This document shows, piece by piece, positions 59,361-64,000 of a DNA stretch of 64,000 nucleotides. The DNA lies in NCBI GenBank assembly GCA_013397115.1, contig VWZW01004024.1:310504-374503 (forward strand), given 5' to 3'. Every line of letters begins with the position of its first letter. The first letter of the stretch is position 1. Made by a program: the position numbers and the translations under genes. Origin of the DNA: Edolisoma coerulescens (lineage: Eukaryota; Chordata; Aves; Passeriformes; Campephagidae). The notes beneath the pieces were generated by a model, which saw nothing but the letters and a program-made list of their open reading frames with translations, had not been told where the DNA came from and made no database searches.

Positions 59361-62300
59361 CTTCAATGGGACATAAGAAATAGAAGTCAGATAGCATCAT
59401 CCTGTCTCAGTCCCCAGCTCCATGGAAAGCAAAAGCACCATGCTCAGACATCAGGTGAGCTCCAGTCTCTGGGGCAGAGCTCTTTCAGCCCCAAATAAAG
59501 CTAAAGGCATTGAAAGAGCCTCTGTGGGTTGGTCCCAGCAGTTACCCGGGGCAGGGGATAAGCAGAAGCTTGTTTTGTCTCTGCAGCATAGCTGTGGCTT
59601 CAAAACCAGTTCTAACTTAACAGTATCATCCTCGTAATACCACAAGTCCCCCTGCTATGTCCTTCCCTGAGGTTCAGGGATTTGGCTGATTTTGAGAAGT
59701 AGAGCTGTAGACTTTCAGAGATAAGAATGCCAAGGGGACTGGGAAAATCTGAGAGATGCAGAAAGCTTCCCATGCTGGGAGGGACCTCCAGGATTTTTCT
59801 GATTGAAGCCTTATCTCTGTCACAGGAGGGAGGACATGCTGAATCTGCTTCAGGAAATTTGAAACAGGCTCAAGTTTGTTTCCCTTGCACCTCAGGCTTC
59901 CATATTTCTGTGTAACAGCATTGTGGTGCAGTCACTGGGGCTCCCGGTCGTAATCCCTGTGGCTCTGTTTTGTCCCAGCTTTGCACCAGTGTCCCACGAG
60001 CCAGCCCTGCACTGCTGGCAGACCTAACCCAGGCTGCACCCCGAGGTCCCCTCCTTGCTCCTGCAAGGCAGCACATCCATCATCCCCCACCCCACATCTT
60101 CATGGACACATCTCGACCTCCTGTAAAATCCCAGTGCCAACAAGGCGGGCTGTTAGCTGCCACACACACGACAGCCTTGTGGAATACTCACCCTGACCTG
60201 CCAAAAACTGGCACGGACTGTCCCCCACCCACACTGCCTGGCTCCAGGGGGGTTCTGGATGGGGCTTGGCCCTGAACCCAGCGGTCCCCAACTGCCTGGA
60301 TTTGGGAGGGAGAAGCCACGAGATGGCACCCTTAGTCTGGAGGAAACCAAACCTCCATCTTGACATGCTGGGAATAAGGACGTGGCTTGAAGGCCTGGCA
60401 GAGGGGGATCTCCAGAGAAGGAGAGAGAAAGGGAGGGAGAAAAGGAGACGGGAAGACAGGGAAGGGGAGTTGCAGGTCCTGGGTCTTGTCATAAACTGCT
60501 CCAGAGCAGCTTATGGTGTCTTGTTCCATAAAGGAGCCACAAGAGCATTTCCCCACCTCACTACAGGTGGTGAGGTAATAAATGCAGAGCTGGGTGCCCC
60601 AGGCAGGTCCCTCCCATGACTGCCATCGGGCCCCCCTTCCCTGAAGATATCCTGGCACACAGCACCTGTCTCATCCCGAGTGCAGGAGCATCACGCACCT
60701 TTTGACTGGTGGCTTCCTCTTCAAAACATCAGCCATCATCCTGCTGGGGGGAGGCAGCTTGTTCCAGCCTGAGAAGAGAGAAACCAGCGACCTCCAGAAG
60801 CACCTTAAGAGGAAATGTTCAGCCCCTTCCCAAGGTCCCAGCACCTTTACTGACGTGTGGTCAGCAGGTGTGGAGCAGCAGGGATACAGGGATGCAGCTG
60901 GTGGACAGAGGCTGCCATGCTGCTGATTCCCATGGCCACCATGGAGCTGAAATATGCCCTAAGCTCTGTGGGCAGCAGGTCAGGCTGCCCCAAACCTCCC
61001 ACCCCAGCAGATCCCCCCGTCTCCTACCTGCAAAGACCCCTGTCACCCAGCGAGCCTGCATTTCTGATCCCACCATAATTGAGCCAGTCAGCTGGATCAA
61101 GCCAATGATGGCCAGTGTGGGCTTTTCCAGCTGGGGAGGGAAGATGCATTTGTAGAGGGAACGGTTATCGTCAATGACACTGCGAACAGACTCTTCGAGG
61201 AAGGGAAATGAAAAGTTGTAGCCTGTGGCAAAGAGCACCACGTCGATGTTTTCTTCGGTTGTCCCATCTTCAAAAACAGCAGAGTTTTCAGTGAACTCCT
61301 TCACGTTTGGCTTCAACACCACAGTCCCAGAGAGGAGGCAGAATGGCAGCTCTTCATTGATAATCATCTTAAATTTGGAGCTTGGAGGGGGAAAAGGGGG
61401 CAGCAGTGTTAGCATCCGGGAGGGACCCAAAATGACTTTTGTGGTCTGAGTTCCCCTCCCCCATGGTTTGCTATTCCACAGATATTCCCCAAAACTGAAA
61501 ATTGAGCACTTCGTGTTATAAAGACTACCTGATCACCCAAAAAAAAAAAAAAAAAATCAGAAAAAACACCTTTTGCTGGAAGCCAAGCCGTAGTTTGTGT
61601 GGTTGAACCACGAATTGAACTTCCGAAACCTGATCCTCCTTGTGAGGGCTGATGGGAGAAGCCAGTCCAAGAAGTGGTTGAAGCGGGTGGTGCCGACCAT
61701 GTCGCAGGGGAAGCCGTGGTCTGAGACCCGGCTGATCACCCACGTGTTGCTCCTGGTGCTGAGGAACACCTGGGGAGGAAGGCAGGTCTCAGCCTGTTGG
61801 TTTTTCCCTGAATGGCAAATCCCATCTCCTGCATTTGAGCCAACACGGAGTTATCCCAAGGGAAGGAGATAGCATCCAGATGAACCAAACAGCTTGTGGT
61901 GGCTTTTATAAAGTTTCCACAGCTGCCCAATTGCCAGTCCTCAGGTGGCCCAAACTCCAGGAGTTGCAAAGCTTCTTCAATTGCCCTCAATTGGAAGTGG
62001 AATTTATTGAAAAACCTGAAGGCAAAGCTCCCTGTGGTACCCTGAGCCACTGGCTCCCATGGTCCCTGTCTGGACCACCCTGTCTGGAGCTGTACCTTGG
62101 CAGCCACACGGCTCAGCTCCACGGAGAGGTCACCGCCAGTGTTGCCAATGCCAACCACGAGGACCCGCTTTCCTCGGAAAGCCTCCACGTCTCTGTATTC
62201 CCGGCTGTGGAGGTGCTGGCCTTTGAAGCGACTTTCAATGCCTAGGCAGAGAGCAGGGAGCATCTCCTACTGCCAGATACATTTCCCTGCTCCAGCCTTG

Positions 62301-63748
62301 TGCCCAGATCCTCTGCAGCCCCCAACTCTCCCCCTCCCACCTCTGCTTGTAGCTAAGAAGCCCATGGAAGTCCTGGCTTCCTGGGTGATGCCGCCCTCCT
62401 GTACCTCCTCAGCTCAGTCCTGCTTTGCAAATCCTAATGGAAAAGCCTGGATGCATCTTTACAAGGTGTTTTTCCCATTCCTTGGAATGCCCCCCACCAT
62501 TTCCACGGGGTCAGGGTCCTGCCTGCTCCAGTGTGGGGGCTTCATGGAGCAGGCAGGCTTGCAGAAGAAAATACAACCAGGGGTTGCTGGTGGAAACCCT
62601 ATGAGGCAACCCCAGCACACCCCACTGCTGGGACAGGGCTTACCTGGGAAAGAAGCCAATGGCAAGTAGGGCTCCTGGAAATGGCCAGTGCAAACCATGA
62701 CAGCATCGAAGACATGGGACTCACGGACACCGTCGGTCTCGGTGACCACCTCCCACTGGCCTGAGGTGGTGAAATCTGGGCGCTTTCTCACACTGAGAAC
62801 TGTTGTCTTGCCCCAAAGCCCAACAAAACAACAGTCAGGGACCACACCGTGTTTTGGAGATGTGCCTGTGAAAGGCTGGGGCTGCCAGGAGCAGGCTGGG
62901 TCCCTGGGGAGCTGCATGTCACCTCTGAAGCTGTTAAATCCCACCCTGCACCTCTCCCCTGGTGATGGCATTGGGGGCAAGCCCATGTTCAAGCAGCCTT
63001 ATTTAAAACACAGGGCCTAAAGGCTGCGTGCAGGATGCAAAAGGCACGTGTGTCCTCGTGGGCTGGCACCCGGCATTGTCCCGTCCCACCTGGAATCTGC
63101 AGCTACTGATGGCTCTTCTCCCCATGGGGTTTGAGGTCCCTGCTCACCTGGAAGCGTATGTGCCGCAGGAGGCTGAAGTGCCGGGCATACATCCTGAAGT
63201 ATTCCAGGACGAGGCTGTGGGGCAGGTAACTGGGAAAATCCTCCGGGTAGGGGAAGTCGCTGAAACAGGACATCTCCTTAGAGGTGTTGGTGACGATTGA
63301 GCGGTACACGCTGACTCTGCTATCATCCGTGGAGTCCTGTGTGAAGCCAGTGGTGCTGTTTCCAGGTGTGCAGGGAAGGACTTTCTCCCCACAAAGTATT
63401 TGAGTATTTTTGTTCCTCGTATTTTGGTACAAGGAATAAACCAGGACTAGCACCTGGTGACAATCATATCTGCTCCCTCCATTTCCTTCTCCATCTTGGA
63501 ATCAGGAGGAGCACCATGGGTGCGATAGGGACAGTCCATGAGGGCATGGCTGCCCTTTCCTCTTTGCTGCAGTCAAAGAGCATCCAAGGGAAGGGACAAA
63601 CTCAGGACACACTGACCGTGTAGCGCCAGACGCCGCCGATGTCCTCGCTGCTCTCGAAGCAGATGGGCTCCAGCCCCTCATCCAGGCAGCACTTCACAGA
63701 GACCAAGCCCCCGACCCCGGCCCCGATCACGGCCACGCGCCGGACCAT
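58973..63748 (-). CDS. FMO4: Flavin-containing monooxygenase 4, 8 coding exons, complete CDS
   Basis: This encodes a 546-residue FAD- and NADPH-dependent monooxygenase of the ER membrane, which oxygenates soft nitrogen and sulfur nucleophiles in xenobiotics. The exons join in phase with lengths typical of FMO genes (189, 163, 200 nt conserved; 353 and 70 nt are each three short of the usual). Visible features are the FAD loop GAGVGG (residues 9-14), N61 in VTNTSKEM (the conserved active-site Asn), the FMO signature FKGQHLHSREY (167-177), the NADPH loop GIGNTG (192-197), FATGY (327-331) and a C-terminal hydrophobic anchor (about 514-530). Assignment to FMO4 rests on FMO4-like blocks (KCCLDEGLEP, FDAVMVCTGHF, GNTGGD, FEDGTTEENIDVV, TLAIIGLI) and on the PRRC2C neighbour. 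One FAD-loop Ser is Gly here. The start has a strong Kozak context (A at -3, G at +4). Confidence 0.95.
60699..60768 (-). CDS. FMO4: FMO4 coding exon 7
   Basis: 70 nt against the usual 73, in frame. It encodes GWNKLPPPSRMMADVLKRKP, comparable to the LPSxxxMM segment of other FMOs. The acceptor is CTTCTCAG and the donor is AAAG/GTGCGT. Confidence 0.9.
61028..61380 (-). CDS. FMO4: FMO4 coding exon 6
   Basis: 353 nt. It encodes INEELPFCLLSGTVVLKPN, FTENSAVFEDGTTEENID, VVLFATGYNFSFPF and LEKPTLAIIGLIQLTGS, ending QARWVTGVFAG. The FATGY motif links the cofactor domains. The acceptor is CCTCCAAG and the donor is GCAG/GTAGGA. Confidence 0.96.
61570..61769 (-). CDS. FMO4: FMO4 coding exon 5
   Basis: 200 nt, the usual FMO length. 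It encodes VFLSTRSNTWVISRVSDHG, FPCDMVGTTRFNHFLDWLLP and FNHTNYGLASSKR. The acceptor is CTCCCCAG. The donor AAAG/GTGTTT is weak and is followed closely by a T18 tract. Confidence 0.95.
62096..62241 (-). CDS. FMO4: FMO4 coding exon 4
   Basis: 146 nt, three more than the common 143. It carries the FMO-identifying FKGQHLHSREY and the NADPH loop in RVLVVGIGNTGGDLSVELSR. The acceptor is CTGCCTAG and the donor is AAG/GTACAG. Confidence 0.96.
62644..62806 (-). CDS. FMO4: FMO4 coding exon 3
   Basis: 163 nt, the usual FMO length. It encodes RKRPDFTTSGQWEVVTET, VFDAVMVCTGHF and LPLASFPG. The acceptor is GGGCAAG and the donor is CCAG/GTAAGC. Confidence 0.96.
63148..63336 (-). CDS. FMO4: FMO4 coding exon 2
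   Basis: 189 nt, the exact length of this exon in mammalian FMO genes. It encodes VYRSIVTNTSKEMSCFSDFP (N61 included), YPEDFPSYLP and HIRFQ. The acceptor is TCACACAG and the donor is CAG/GTGAGC. Confidence 0.96.
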
Positions 63749-63754
63749 GCTGGC
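63617..63754 (-). CDS. FMO4: FMO4 coding exon 1
   Basis: The start codon is at 63748-63746, and 63749-63754 is 5' UTR after a CTGCAG acceptor. It encodes MVRRVAVIGAGVGGL and KCCLDEGLEPICFE, the FAD-binding Rossmann segment, ending SSEDIGGVWRYT. The donor is ACG/GTCAGT, a weak form. A non-coding exon must lie to the right of the window. Confidence 0.95.
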
Positions 63755-64000
63755 CTGCAGCAGGCAATGGGCTGGTGTGAGAGCAACTGGAAACACAACA
63801 GCCCAGGAATCAGCAGAAATGCCAGTCCCTTCTCCCCATCCCCAGCAAAACACCCCTGGTCTTCTCTGGCTGCAGGTGTCCATGGAGGAAAACTTTTCTT
63901 GGAGAAAGCCATGGCCAGCTCCTGATTCAAGCGCTGTGGACAGATCCTGCTCATTACCCTTCCCGCTGTGCTGAGCCCACAGTGGGGGTCCAGGAATCCT

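Larger units (their letters stand above)
59361..62643 (-). other. FMO4: FMO4 introns between coding exons 3 and 8
   Basis: These introns are more GC-rich than those of PRRC2C. The longest (59361-60698) has a purine-only GGAGAGAGAAAGGGAGG-type tract at about 60415-60470. An 18-bp A run (T on the coding strand) lies at 61539-61556. No other gene was seen. Confidence 0.75.
62807..64000 (-). other. FMO4: FMO4 5' introns (to right edge)
   Basis: Introns flank coding exons 2 and 1, and 63755-64000 is intron leading to an untranslated first exon outside the window. No promoter element is identifiable here. Confidence 0.65.

Noticed and set aside
63749..63883. Upstream in-frame Met that would extend FMO4 at its N-terminus
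   Set aside because: The splice acceptor at 63754 and the family's usual start directly before the FAD loop show that this is intron.
1..64000. CRISPR arrays, prophage, insertion sequences, tRNA or rRNA genes
   Set aside because: None was seen on either strand; the window is a vertebrate chromosomal gene region.

Overview
The window is vertebrate nuclear DNA, most likely from a bird and certainly sauropsid-like. It holds long introns with GT-AG borders, a CR1-type LINE tail near 39.64 kb, a CpG-island promoter near 57.6-58.3 kb, and two multi-exon genes on the minus strand whose proteins I recognise. There is no bacterial, viral, CRISPR or operon-like content.

PRRC2C (proline-rich coiled-coil 2C, BAT2-like) fills about 0.56-57.9 kb on the minus strand. 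I placed 28 coding exons from the start codon at 41940 down to 564. Every splice junction keeps the reading frame, giving about 2296 residues. The gene runs off the left edge, and roughly the last 400-450 residues known from mammalian PRRC2C are missing. The coding part starts in the second exon. A non-coding first exon should lie in the CpG island at about 57.4-57.9 kb, leaving a first intron of about 15.5 kb. Highlights are the conserved BAT2 N-terminal region, an 18-nt microexon, a long Arg/Lys-Glu repeat, a Gln/Ala tract, and a 2.3-kb exon with RG-rich and PRRC2-family motifs.

FMO4 (flavin-containing monooxygenase 4) occupies about 58.6-63.75 kb, also on the minus strand. Eight coding exons give a complete 546-residue protein with the FAD loop, N61, the FMO signature, the NADPH loop, FATGY and a C-terminal hydrophobic anchor. 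Its 5' untranslated exon lies beyond the right edge. Its poly(A) signal at 58609-58614 sits about 0.65 kb upstream of the PRRC2C promoter elements (a consensus CRE and a CACGTG E-box), so the two genes are packed head to tail.

The two genes do not form a pathway. PRRC2C is a cytoplasmic RNA-binding and translation factor, and FMO4 is an ER drug-metabolism enzyme. Their adjacency matches the FMO cluster-PRRC2C order on human chromosome 1q24. The rest is intron: AT-rich, short open frames on both strands, one CR1 remnant, and a few short stretches flagged below. I found no convincing novel system. The most interesting items are splicing features (the microexon, a run of frame-neutral exons, a weak donor backed by a T18 tract), the tight FMO4/PRRC2C spacing, and two small unexplained intronic stretches.
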